Assembly: GCA_022798155.1 (NCBI GenBank)
Contig: JAAWLY010000035.1
Span: 1 to 15,115, forward strand
Direction of reading: 5' to 3'
Source: Lawsonibacter sp.
GTDB lineage: Bacteria; Bacillota; Clostridia; Oscillospirales; Oscillospiraceae
Length of the DNA: 15,115 bases
Below, piece after piece: positions 6,541 through 13,363 of this stretch. The position numbers were made by a program, and so were the translations under genes. The stretch's first letter is position 1. The number at the start of each line of letters is the position of its first letter. The notes under the pieces are model-generated. The model saw nothing but the letters and a program-made list of their open reading frames with translations, was not told where the DNA came from and searched no databases.

Positions 6541-7646
6541 TATATTTTCGGGCCAAAATAATTTACCAGCAGATCGACACAGGCCCCATAGGAGCGGATG
6601 CCCAGCTCCTGGTTGTTGCTCTTGAGAAAACCGTCATAAATATCTCCCGCCATATCCTCCGCCGGGGACTTCAGAGCAGCCCAGTATTCGTTGTTGTCGC
6701 TCCAATCGGTGGTCAGCTCCCGGTTGAAGGTTTGCTCCACAATGCCGCGCCAGGCATCGGGAGCCACGGGGTACAGAGCATTGCACAGATTAATCAGCCC
6801 CAGAAGATAGCCGGAGTATTGAAAGACCACGTCGTCACAGGAGGTGCAGGCGGCGATACCCACAAAATTGGCCTCCAGTTCGGAGGAGACCATCCGTTGG
6901 TGGGACATTTCGTGGGCGATGGTGGCGGGGAGCAGACAGGCGGGGGCGTCGGTGTTCACATTGGCCTCCCCGGTGAAGGGGAAGTAGATGCCGGTGAACC
7001 CGAGAATACTTTGCAGCCGAGAGCACAGCAAGGGTTTTGCCTTTACAGCTTTGATGTTCAGGGAGGGAAACTCCTGAGCGATATTCCGGTAGATGACAAT
7101 TCCGTTGTCGAAGCAGTCGGACCGTTCTGAGGCAAAGTGTCCCGCCTCGTCCCGGGGGACCTGGGGAGCCAGAGCCGCGGCCTGACGGGCAAAGTACTCT
7201 GTGACAGCGGCCAGCTCCTCTACCGAGTAGGGCACAGTTTCCAGGCTCTCCCGCTGGGCAAAGGAGGGGACATAGTAGGCGGCGTTCCACAGCCAGCACA
7301 GCCCCGCCCACAGCCACAGCCAGGCCGCTCCCAGGGTGACCAGCCGGCGCAGGAAGGGGAGGGGCGCCCTGTGCCGGACAGCCAACACAACCGCCCGGAT
7401 CAGCCAGATCACGCAGCCGGTCAGGAACAAAGCGGTGAGGGCCTCGGCGGCGGAGAAGGGGAGAAAAGACCATATTCTGCCCAAAAACCGTTCTGTCGGG
7501 GCCATGACGCCAAAAACCCAGGCGGACATAATGGTCTGCCTGTCCTTTAAGGCCTCAAAAAGGATCACCAGGGCCAGCGGGATGGAGACAGCGCCGATCA
7601 TCGCCCAGTCGGAACCATGTTTTTGTGCTTTTTGCTTTGTTTTCAT
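6540..7646 (-). CDS. DUF3810 membrane protein with HExxH zinc-protease-like motif
   Basis: A 368-residue protein matching DUF3810. Three hydrophobic spans lie near residues 15-31, 63-87 and 101-124, with a large domain after them. That domain carries IAHEMSHQ (H245, E246, H249) followed by SSELEANFVG, where E256 or E258 would be the third zinc ligand, a gluzincin-like arrangement. The domain is probably outside the membrane, though the topology is not proven. No substrate is known. The ATG at 7646 is chosen over an upstream in-frame ATG at 7709 because AAAGGAG lies just before it and it overlaps the tmcAL stop as ATGA, which indicates coupled translation. It ends at the terminator at 6513-6540. 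Confidence 0.85.
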   Translation of the reverse strand: MKTKQKAQKHGSDWAMIGAVSIPLALVILFEALKDRQTIMSAWVFGVMAPTERFLGRIWSFLPFSAAEALTALFLTGCVIWLIRAVVLAVRHRAPLPFLRRLVTLGAAWLWLWAGLCWLWNAAYYVPSFAQRESLETVPYSVEELAAVTEYFARQAAALAPQVPRDEAGHFASERSDCFDNGIVIYRNIAQEFPSLNIKAVKAKPLLCSRLQSILGFTGIYFPFTGEANVNTDAPACLLPATIAHEMSHQRMVSSELEANFVGIAACTSCDDVVFQYSGYLLGLINLCNALYPVAPDAWRGIVEQTFNRELTTDWSDNNEYWAALKSPAEDMAGDIYDGFLKSNNQELGIRSYGACVDLLVNYFGPKI

Positions 7647-8839
7647 TGGGACTCCTTTGGCAGGCGGCAAGACTGCTCTGATTGGATGATTACCGGGTTT
7701 GTAGTCCACTCCAGCCCGCCGGGACGGGGTGTGGGGAAGCAGAGGGCAAAAAGGTCGGTGAACCGCGCCTCCAGGTCAAACAGGGGCTGGACTTCCGAGG
7801 GATAGCGGCGGGCATGGGCGGGCTTGACAAAAAAGGGAAGGAACGCCCTTTGATTCATCTTTTTTAGCAGTCGCTGTCCCAAACCGTTGAAGCCCAGCAC
7901 CCGGATATAGGGGGGAGACGGGGGGCGGTCCTGTTCCCGCAGGCCCAGCAGGGCGTAGAGGACCAGCCGGCGGACCCGGGCGTGGGCGTAGGTCCGGGTC
8001 TTGGTCAGGGCGTACAGCTCCTCCAGATTGGCCGTTTGCCGGGCGGCGCACAGCAGACGGGCGGCAAGACCGTCGCCGCTGTCAGGGAGGGCCTCCGCCT
8101 CTTCAAGGGTCATGGAGCGCAGGCGGGCGATGGCCGCCCGTTCCAGCCACCTAAGGTCGGCGGCCTTCCCCTTCCAGGGCAAGGGCTGAAAAGGGGAAGC
8201 CCTTGCCACATCCTCCGCCCGAATCCACTGGCGCAGCAGGGAGGCGGAGGCAAAATCTTCCACTGTTTTTCCGTCGTGGGCCCCCCGGCGGGGGACAGTA
8301 ACCGCCTCCATCCCCGGGGGCAGGAACCGTAGGTACTCCACTCCCAAATTGTTGTTGGGGAAGTCCAGCAGGGCGGCAGTCTCCTCTCCAAGCAGGCGGG
8401 CGGCCGCCTGCCGGCGGCACTGGGCAAAGGACCGCTTTGGTCCCAATTCCCGGCGCAGGGCAGCGGAGAAGTCCGGGCTGCTGAGACATTGGGCCAGCTC
8501 CATCAGTGGAGCGGCCAGGCCGCACTCGCTGCCAAAGGAGAGAACGTCCACCATCCCCGTGGCCTTCAGGATGGCCATAGCCCCCCGGGCGAAACCCTCA
8601 GCGGAGGCGGCGGCCCATACGGTGGGCAGCTCCAGTACCAGATCAACCCCTCCGGCCAGGGCCGCCTCCGCCCGGGTCCACTTATCGGCGACGGCGCACT
8701 CCCCCCGCTGGACCCAGTTGCCGCTCATCACAGCTACCACGGCGGTCTCCTCCCGGAACAGCCCCCGTGTCTGGGCAATGTGCCAGGCGTGCCCGGTGTG
8801 GAAGGGGTTGTATTCAGCGATGATCCCGATGATCTTCAA
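7643..8839 (-). CDS. tmcAL: tRNA(Met) cytidine acetate ligase TmcAL (YlbM family)
   Basis: A 398-residue nucleotidyltransferase-fold enzyme. With ATP it activates acetate as acetyl-AMP and transfers it to cytidine 34 of elongator tRNA(Met), making N4-acetylcytidine, which keeps AUG decoding accurate. Motifs: GIIAEYNPFHTGH with the HxGH nucleotide-binding site (H14-H17), VMSGNWVQRGE (37-46), DKWTRAEAAL, VLELPTVWAAASAEGFA, SFGSE and FPNNNLGVEYL. Length is normal for the family. The start is TTG at 8839 with AGGAGG 7 nt upstream; no better ATG exists. Its stop overlaps the DUF3810 start. It is divergent from acetate kinase, which uses the same substrates. Confidence 0.93.
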   Translation of the reverse strand: MKIIGIIAEYNPFHTGHAWHIAQTRGLFREETAVVAVMSGNWVQRGECAVADKWTRAEAALAGGVDLVLELPTVWAAASAEGFARGAMAILKATGMVDVLSFGSECGLAAPLMELAQCLSSPDFSAALRRELGPKRSFAQCRRQAAARLLGEETAALLDFPNNNLGVEYLRFLPPGMEAVTVPRRGAHDGKTVEDFASASLLRQWIRAEDVARASPFQPLPWKGKAADLRWLERAAIARLRSMTLEEAEALPDSGDGLAARLLCAARQTANLEELYALTKTRTYAHARVRRLVLYALLGLREQDRPPSPPYIRVLGFNGLGQRLLKKMNQRAFLPFFVKPAHARRYPSEVQPLFDLEARFTDLFALCFPTPRPGGLEWTTNPVIIQSEQSCRLPKESQ

Positions 8840-8915
8840 GGGCAGTCCTCCTGGTCAATAGTCTGGTTCTATGGATACAGATGAAAAAATATCTGGAAGA
8901 AATGCAAAAAGGTGG

Positions 8916-8944
8916 TTGTCCAATCTGAAAAAAAGCGTTAGAAT
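8916..8944 (+). promoter_or_regulatory. Sigma-A-type promoter of acetate kinase
   Basis: TTGTCC at 8916-8921 and TAGAAT at 8939-8944 are 17 bp apart, giving a start near 8951 and a leader of about 79 nt before ackA. The rest of the 190-bp gap (8840-9029) shows the AGGAGG of tmcAL at its left end and AAGGAG before ackA at its right end. I saw no clear minus-strand promoter or riboswitch. Confidence 0.6.
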
Positions 8945-9029
8945 AGTAGTATAAGTCGGGCTGCCTCTATTGTACTACATTCCAACCTGCGGGGCAACCC
9001 AAATTTGATTTGAGAAGGAGACGATTCCC

Positions 9030-10223
9030 ATGAATATTCTGGTTATCAACGCCGGCAGTTCCTCTTTGAAGTATCAGCTGCTCAACCCCGAGACCCAGCA
9101 GGTGCTGGCCAAGGGCCTGTGCGAGCGCATCGGCATCGACGGCAAGTTCACCTACAAGCCCGAGGGAAAGACGGCCATCAAAGAGGCCGATGTGGCTATG
9201 CCCACCCACAACGAGGCCATTAAGGCCGTGCTGGACGCCCTGGTCGATCCCCAGAACGGTGTGATCGGCTCCATGAAGGAGATCGACGCTGTGGGCCACC
9301 GTGTGGTCCACGGCGGCGAGAAGTTTGCCAAGTCCGTGCTCATCACCGGCGAGGTTATGGCCGCTATTGAGGAGTGCAACCCCCTGGCTCCCCTCCACAA
9401 CCCCGCCAACATTATCGGCATCAAGGCGTGTCAAGCCCTCATGCCCGGCACCCCCATGGTGGCCGTGTTCGATACCGCCTTCCACCAGACTATGCCCCCC
9501 GTGGCCTACACCTACGCCCTGCCTTATGAGTACTACGAGACCGACAAGGTCCGCCGCTACGGCTTCCACGGCACCTCCCACAAGTATGTCACCCAGCGGG
9601 CCGCCGCCATGCTGGGCAAGCCCATTGAGGAGCTGAAGCTGATCTCCTGCCACCTGGGCAACGGTTCCTCTGTTACCGCCGTAGACGGCGGCAAGAGTGT
9701 GGACACCTCCATGGGCTTTACCCCCCTGGCCGGCCTGCCTATGGGCACCCGCACAGGCGACATCGACGCCGGCATCCTGGAGTACCTCATGGGCAAGTAC
9801 AACATGGATATCAAGGAAATGCTGAATGTCATGAACAAGAAGTCCGGCGTGCTGGGTATCTCCGGCGTGTCCTCCGACTTCCGCGACTTGGAGTCCGCCG
9901 GCAAGGAGGGCAATACCCGTGCCGCCCTGGCCGTTGAGGTATTTGAGTACGGCGTGAAGAAGCTGATTGGCTCCTACGCCGCCGCCATGGGCGGGGTGGA
10001 CGCCGTCATTTTCACCGCCGGCGTGGGCGAGAACGGCGGCCACAACCGGGAGAGCATCGTCTCTGGCCTGGAGTTTATGGGCATCAAGATCGACCCCGAG
10101 AAGAACAAGGTCCGGGGCGAGGAGATCGACATCTCCGCCGAGGGTGCCGCCGTCCGTACCTTGGTCATCCCCACCAACGAGGAGCTGATGATCGCCATCG
10201 ATACCGCTGCCCTGGCCAAGTAA
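9030..10223 (+). CDS. ackA: Acetate kinase
   Basis: A 397-residue cytoplasmic ASKHA-fold kinase interconverting acetyl phosphate + ADP and acetate + ATP, the substrate-level phosphorylation step of fermentation to acetate. Residue numbers line up with the characterised Methanosarcina enzyme: N7 in VINAGSSSLKYQL, R91 in GHRVVHGG, D148 in FDTAFHQTMP, H180 in YGFHGTSHKYV, R241 in PMGTRTGDID and E384 in IPTNEELM. CHLGNGSS is the phosphate loop. Codon choice is strongly biased to C- and G-ending codons, as expected for a highly expressed gene. ATG start with AAGGAG upstream. It has its own promoter and terminator. No phosphotransacetylase gene is adjacent, so pta is presumably elsewhere. Confidence 0.98.
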   Translation: MNILVINAGSSSLKYQLLNPETQQVLAKGLCERIGIDGKFTYKPEGKTAIKEADVAMPTHNEAIKAVLDALVDPQNGVIGSMKEIDAVGHRVVHGGEKFAKSVLITGEVMAAIEECNPLAPLHNPANIIGIKACQALMPGTPMVAVFDTAFHQTMPPVAYTYALPYEYYETDKVRRYGFHGTSHKYVTQRAAAMLGKPIEELKLISCHLGNGSSVTAVDGGKSVDTSMGFTPLAGLPMGTRTGDIDAGILEYLMGKYNMDIKEMLNVMNKKSGVLGISGVSSDFRDLESAGKEGNTRAALAVEVFEYGVKKLIGSYAAAMGGVDAVIFTAGVGENGGHNRESIVSGLEFMGIKIDPEKNKVRGEEIDISAEGAAVRTLVIPTNEELMIAIDTAALAK

Positions 10224-10238
10224 GCACATGACGCAGAA

Positions 10239-10265
10239 AGTGGGTGCAGACGCGCCCGCTTTTTT
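10239..10265 (+). terminator. Intrinsic terminator of acetate kinase
   Basis: AGTGGGTGC (10239-10247), loop AGAC, GCGCCCGCT (10252-10260): a nine-pair stem with two G-T wobbles, followed by a T run to 10265. It lies 15 bp after the ackA stop, so ackA is probably transcribed on its own. Confidence 0.85.
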
Positions 10266-10286
10266 ATCCTATCGAGAGGAGCAAAC

Positions 10287-10634
10287 ATGAAAAAATGGTA
10301 TGACGAAGAATATGAGTTTGAGGTTGAAGTGATCGGCTTCCTCCGGGGCGATCATACGGAGCGGTACTGTCGCAACGGGGAGGAGGTCGGAGACAAATAC
10401 ACCTGTACCTATGGCTGCCCCGTCAACGCCCAGGGCTTTGGAATCTGCTCCAAGACTATGATGATGCTGTTCCCTTTGATGGAGGCGGTCCGCAGCGGCG
10501 GAGACCTGACAAAAGTAGGCGGAGATGACAAGTACAGCAAGGCGGTGGTCTGCCCGGACGGCTGCGTCATGTTCCGCCTTACGGCGAAGCTCCTGGGGAA
10601 TGAAAACTTTTTTACCGGGAAATTCTTTGACTGA
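10287..10634 (+). CDS. TIGR04076 family protein
   Basis: A 115-residue cytoplasmic protein of the TIGR04076 family, which has no assigned function. Six cysteines are conserved-looking: C28, C40, C44 (CTYGC), C54, C89 and C93 (CPDGC). The two CX3C pairs suggest metal or iron-sulfur binding, but this is an inference. The order KYTCTYGCPVNAQGFGIC, MLFPLMEAVRSGGDL and VVCPDGCVMFRL is characteristic. The ATG has GAGAGGAG upstream. It is followed 18 nt later by the DUF951 gene and is probably co-transcribed with it; no separate promoter was identified between the ackA terminator and this start. Confidence 0.8.
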   Translation: MKKWYDEEYEFEVEVIGFLRGDHTERYCRNGEEVGDKYTCTYGCPVNAQGFGICSKTMMMLFPLMEAVRSGGDLTKVGGDDKYSKAVVCPDGCVMFRLTAKLLGNENFFTGKFFD

Positions 10635-10652
10635 ATCTGCAAGGAGGCCGGC

Positions 10653-10853
10653 ATGGATATCCACGTCAACGATATACTAAAGATGAAGAAGCTTCATCCC
10701 TGCGGCAGTCAGGAGTGGTTAGTAACGCGGGTGGGGATGGATTTCAAAATGCGCTGCCAGGGCTGCGGGCATGAGGTGATGCTCCCTCGGAGCAAGGTCG
10801 AAAAAAACATCAAAAAGGTTTTCCGGGACGGCCAGCCCGTGGAAAATCTGTAA
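10653..10853 (+). CDS. DUF951 family small zinc-ribbon-like protein
   Basis: A 66-residue protein matching DUF951, common in Firmicutes and without a proven function. C17 in LHPCG, then C35, C38 and H40 in MRCQGCGH, form a plausible zinc-binding knuckle; the closing EVMLPRSKVEKNIKK is characteristic. The size is normal for the family. ATG start preceded by AAGGAGG. It lies between the TIGR04076 and radical SAM genes on the same strand. Confidence 0.88.
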   Translation: MDIHVNDILKMKKLHPCGSQEWLVTRVGMDFKMRCQGCGHEVMLPRSKVEKNIKKVFRDGQPVENL

Positions 10854-10870
10854 TCCCAAAGGAAACCCAA

Positions 10871-10930
10871 GGGGAAAAACGCAGTTTTCCCAAAGTTCTT
10901 TTCGGTTCCTTTTCTTTCAAGAAAAGGAAC
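10871..10930. repeat. Double-hairpin intergenic region before the radical SAM gene
   Basis: Two inverted repeats lie in the 97-bp gap. The first is GGGAAAA (10872-10878) with TTTTCCC (10885-10891). The second is GTTCCTTTTC (10905-10914) with GAAAAGGAAC (10921-10930), loop TTTCAA. The second closely resembles the hairpin at 5692-5721 (shared TTCCTTTT...AAAAGGAA), so it may be a recurrent genomic palindrome. Neither is followed by a good T-run. The ribosome-binding site GAAAGGAGG of the radical SAM gene comes right after. Confidence 0.55.
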
Positions 10931-10950
10931 AACAGAAAGGAGGGCGCGCC

Positions 10951-11838
10951 ATGCGCTACGACAGCGATTTACTGTACCGTCCCCCGGGGGAGTGGAAGAG
11001 CTATCTGCTCCAGTGCACCATCGGCTGCTCCAACAACAAATGTACCTTTTGCGGGATGTACAAAGAGAAAAAATTCCGCATCCGTCCGGTGGCGGACATC
11101 CTGGAGGACATCGACATGGCCAGGGCCTACTATGGCCCGGACCTGGAGCGGGTATTCCTGATGGACGGCGACGCCATCATCATGAAGACAGAGGACTTGC
11201 TCCAGATTTTGGATAAACTCTACAAAACCTTTCGCCGGCTGCAAAAGGTAACCCTTTACGCCGGCCCCAAAAGCACCCTGTCCAAAACCCCGGAGGAGCT
11301 GCGTACCCTCCGGGAGGCGGGGCTGTCCCGGGCCTATCTGGGGGTGGAGAGCGGCAGCGGACAGGTGCTTCAGTTCATACACAAGGGCTGCACCGCCGAG
11401 GAGATGCTGCTGGCTGGCCGGCGGCTGGTGGAGGCGGGCATCGACCTGTGGATCACCGTTATCCTGGGTATAACGGGGGCCAACAACGAGGGGGGCGACT
11501 GGGAGGAGCACATCCTCTCCACCGCCAAGATGATTAACGCCATGAAGCCCCGGCATCTGTCCGCTATGACCTTCGCCCCGGCCAGGGGTACCCCCCTGGG
11601 GGATGAGGTGCTGGCCGGACAGTTTGAGGTGTGCTCCGCCGACCATGTGCTGGAGGAGTGCCGGCTGTTAATTGAGCATCTGGATGTGGTCCCCCTCCAC
11701 TTTACCAGCAACCACGCCTCCAACTACCTGCCCTTAAAGGGTAGTCTGCCAGAGGACAGGGAGAAGTTCCTGGACATGATCGACCAGGCGCTGGCTGGAA
11801 AGATCCGTCTGCGTAAAACCCTGAACCGGGGAATCTGA
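10951..11838 (+). CDS. Radical SAM protein (COG1032-like)
   Basis: A 295-residue radical SAM enzyme of unknown substrate. The 4Fe-4S/SAM site is in LLQCTIGCSNNKCTFCGMYK: C26, C31 and C34 form CX4CX2C, one residue longer than the classical CX3CX2C but seen in a COG1032-like subgroup with GCxxNxCxFC. C22 is an extra cysteine. Later barrel motifs are VFLMDGDAIIM (98-108), VTLYAGPKSTL, AYLGVESGSGQVLQFIHKG and WITVILGITGANN. There is no B12-binding or C-terminal SPASM domain, so it is a minimal barrel. ATG start with GGAGG upstream. The product and target cannot be predicted from its DUF951 and TIGR04076 neighbours. Confidence 0.88.
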   Translation: MRYDSDLLYRPPGEWKSYLLQCTIGCSNNKCTFCGMYKEKKFRIRPVADILEDIDMARAYYGPDLERVFLMDGDAIIMKTEDLLQILDKLYKTFRRLQKVTLYAGPKSTLSKTPEELRTLREAGLSRAYLGVESGSGQVLQFIHKGCTAEEMLLAGRRLVEAGIDLWITVILGITGANNEGGDWEEHILSTAKMINAMKPRHLSAMTFAPARGTPLGDEVLAGQFEVCSADHVLEECRLLIEHLDVVPLHFTSNHASNYLPLKGSLPEDREKFLDMIDQALAGKIRLRKTLNRGI

Positions 11839-11872
11839 TCTGAAAAATAGTCCCTTTTGCCTTTCGTGCTGT

Positions 11873-11894
11873 TTGCCAGAAACTCTGGCAATTT
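11873..11894 (+). terminator. Possible weak terminator after the radical SAM gene
   Basis: TTGCCAGA (11873-11880), loop AAC, TCTGGCAA (11884-11891) is a perfect 8-bp stem followed by only three T. It lies 35 bp after the radical SAM stop and just before the predicted small RNA promoter, so it could separate the two transcripts. Confidence 0.45.
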
Positions 11895-11907
11895 GACAGA
11901 TTACAGG

Positions 11908-11936
11908 TTGAAACTGAAAATTGACCATGATATAAC
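11908..11936 (+). promoter_or_regulatory. Promoter of the candidate small RNA
   Basis: TTGAAA at 11908-11913 and TATAAC at 11931-11936 are 17 bp apart, a good housekeeping-type promoter with a start near 11943. A perfect TTGACA at 11893-11898 lies upstream but has no good -10 at the proper distance. Confidence 0.6.
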
Positions 11937-11942
11937 CAGTCC

Positions 11943-12097
11943 AACAAATCTACGTTTATCGGGCAGTTATTCATGATGGATAACTGCCCGTATCGTTATT
12001 TTAACGAAAAACCAAAAAATAGATTTTTCATCAAGGCAAAAGGTAAAGAGAGAAAAAATACGCCGCGCCCATCTGTCTGGATGGGCGCTGTTTTATT
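11943..12097 (+). ncRNA. Candidate orphan small RNA of about 155 nt
   Basis: Between a good promoter and a strong terminator there is no credible coding sequence. The 5' part has a perfect 11-bp hairpin, CGGGCAGTTAT (11960-11970) with ATAACTGCCCG (11980-11990), loop of 9 nt. A small CGTTA-TTT-TAACG hairpin (11994-12006) follows, then an A-rich, mostly single-stranded stretch with AAAGGTAAAGAG, then the terminator. I could not match it to 6S, SRP, tmRNA, RNase P or a riboswitch class I know. It could instead be an attenuated leader for the wall hydrolase gene downstream, although that gene seems to have its own promoter. Confidence 0.45.
12065..12097 (+). terminator. Intrinsic terminator of the candidate small RNA
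   Basis: GCGCCCATC (12065-12073), loop TGTCTG, GATGGGCGC (12080-12088): a perfect 9-bp GC-rich stem followed by TGTTTTATT. It lies in non-coding sequence about 220 bp upstream of the wall hydrolase gene and 227 bp after the radical SAM stop. Confidence 0.8.
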
Positions 12098-12225
12098 GTC
12101 AGAAATCGGCACTCTTGGAAAAAAGCTGGAGAAACAGGGGTTATTCTTAACGATTAGTGACAAATTACACAATGTGCGACAGGTATTTATGGTCAATTTT
12201 GCCCTTGTTTTAAGATTTGGAATTG

Positions 12226-12242
12226 GTTACAATGTGGTTACA
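12226..12242 (-). promoter_or_regulatory. WalR/YycF-type operator upstream of the wall hydrolase
   Basis: On the minus strand the sequence reads TGTAAC-CACAT-TGTAAC, two direct hexamers 5 bp apart. This fits the published WalR (YycF/VicR) consensus TGTWAH-N5-TGTWAH exactly. On the plus strand it is two GGTTACAA copies 11 bp apart, with an inverted GTAAC at 12246-12250. The box ends 68 bp before the hydrolase start codon. WalRK controls wall hydrolase genes in Firmicutes, so the context supports the match. Binding is not shown. Confidence 0.6.
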
Positions 12243-12267
12243 AAAGTAACAGCCAGTTGCTTTTGGT

Positions 12268-12276
12268 TGTCATAAT
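12268..12276 (+). promoter_or_regulatory. Extended -10 promoter candidate of the wall hydrolase
   Basis: TGT-CATAAT (12268-12276) is an extended -10 element with no recognisable -35, as expected for an activator-dependent promoter. The start would be near 12283, placing the WalR-type box at about -57 to -41. The -10 overlaps an inverted repeat, TTGTCA (12267-12272) / TGACAA (12279-12284), which could be another protein site. Confidence 0.4.
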
Positions 12277-12310
12277 TTTGACAAATTTTGTATCCAAGGG
12301 AGTGCAGACA

Positions 12311-13363
12311 ATGAAGCGAAAGCTATTTTCCGCGATGCTGAGCATCTTTGCACTGCTCCTCCTGATGGGCGCGGCCGCAGCCCCCGAACCGTCGGCCGCC
12401 CTCTTGGCAGAGGAGGAGAGCGCCGGTCTTCTGGCGCTTGAGACTGAAGCGAAGTCGCTTAAAACCGGATTCAGCGAAGCAACACTGGCCGCCGGCATGG
12501 AGGCACTGACCTCGGTGGGCGGAGCGCCTGGCGTTATCGAACCCGCCGAGGACAGGCAGCCTGACGAGCCAGACACCCCCGCAGAGGAGCCAGACACCCC
12601 TGAGGTTCCCCCAGAGCCTCAGGGTGACACCGGCCTTCTCATCGACGGCAAGCCCGCGCCGCTGGAGCTAAACCGGTGGGCAGAAAACGGGACCACCTTT
12701 GTGTCCCTGTCCGTGATGGCACGGCAGCTGGACAGCGCCGCTCAGGTCACCTGGGACGGCGCGGTGATGACGGTGACCACCCCTCAGCTTACCCTGACCG
12801 CCCAGGCGGGAGAGCTGTACATGGTGGCCAACGGACGCTACCTCTATATCCAGCAGACTGTGCAGGACCTGGGGGATGGACACATTTCCGTACCCCTGCG
12901 GACCGTCGCCAAAGCCTTTGGCGCCACCATCGGCTACAACGGGTCCACCGGCGTGGTCACGGTCGCCCGGGGCTCCGGGACGATTCAAAACGGCGATAGC
13001 TTCTATAATCAAGACGACCTGTTCTGGCTGTCCCGGGTGATTCAGCGGGAGAGCGGCAATCAGCCTATGAAAGGCAAGATGGCCGTGGGCAACGTGGTAC
13101 TCAATCGAGTGGCCAGCCCCGCGTTCCCTAACTCGGTAGAGGGCGTGCTGGCACAAAAAAACCAGTTCACCAGCTACCGGACCGGAGCTATGGCAAGTAC
13201 AAACCCCTCCCAGAACAGCATCATTGCTGCCAAGTTGGTGCTGGACGGCGGGGTGGTGGAGGAGACGAGGGGCGCGCTGTTCTTCGACTCCACCTCCAAC
13301 AGCTGGGCCTCCCGGAATATGCGGCATATCGCTACCATCGGAGGGCACAAATTCTACGGTTAA
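12311..13363 (+). CDS. Secreted wall hydrolase: Cu-amine-oxidase-N domain + SleB/CwlJ-type Hydrolase_2 domain
   Basis: A 350-residue exported protein. Residues 1-24 are a signal peptide (KRK, hydrophobic core, AAA-type cleavage site). Residues 75-105 are a Pro/Asp/Glu-rich linker containing a duplicated EPDTP unit. Residues 108-220 resemble the copper amine oxidase N-terminal domain of Firmicute surface proteins (LLIDGKP, VSLSVMARQL, ISVPLRTVAKAFGATIGYN). Residues 235-350 are a SleB/CwlJ-type hydrolase: LSRVIQRESGNQ with the probable catalytic E247, AVGNVVLNRV, NQFTSY and the terminal IGGHKFYG. Such enzymes cleave peptidoglycan, in spores the cortex during germination; a role in spores or in growing wall cannot be decided here. 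GGGAG lies 8 nt before the ATG; an in-frame upstream ATG at 12257 has no ribosome-binding site and would bury the signal peptide. Confidence 0.88.
   Translation: MKRKLFSAMLSIFALLLLMGAAAAPEPSAALLAEEESAGLLALETEAKSLKTGFSEATLAAGMEALTSVGGAPGVIEPAEDRQPDEPDTPAEEPDTPEVPPEPQGDTGLLIDGKPAPLELNRWAENGTTFVSLSVMARQLDSAAQVTWDGAVMTVTTPQLTLTAQAGELYMVANGRYLYIQQTVQDLGDGHISVPLRTVAKAFGATIGYNGSTGVVTVARGSGTIQNGDSFYNQDDLFWLSRVIQRESGNQPMKGKMAVGNVVLNRVASPAFPNSVEGVLAQKNQFTSYRTGAMASTNPSQNSIIAAKLVLDGGVVEETRGALFFDSTSNSWASRNMRHIATIGGHKFYG
12566..12600 (+). repeat. In-frame 21-bp period repeat in the hydrolase linker
   Basis: GAGCCAGACACCCC occurs exactly at 12566-12579 and 12587-12600, 21 bp apart, encoding EPDTP twice in the acidic linker. 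The 14-bp identity at the DNA level suggests a recent slippage duplication or an expandable linker. Confidence 0.7.

Noticed and set aside
8967..10229. 420-codon open frame antisense to acetate kinase
   Set aside because: It is low-complexity, Gly/His/Val-rich and created by the codon bias of ackA; the opposite strand shows every catalytic residue of acetate kinase.
11973..12275. 100-codon open frame in the gap before the wall hydrolase
   Set aside because: It lacks a ribosome-binding site, starts in a hairpin loop and reads through a strong intrinsic terminator and the WalR-type box.
11943..12310. Riboswitch upstream of the wall hydrolase
   Set aside because: No conserved core of a riboswitch class I know is visible, and a separate promoter seems to follow the terminator.
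12632..12970. Genuine copper amine oxidase
   Set aside because: Only the small N-terminal-type domain is present, which is common as an attachment domain on Firmicute surface proteins; there is no catalytic oxidase domain.
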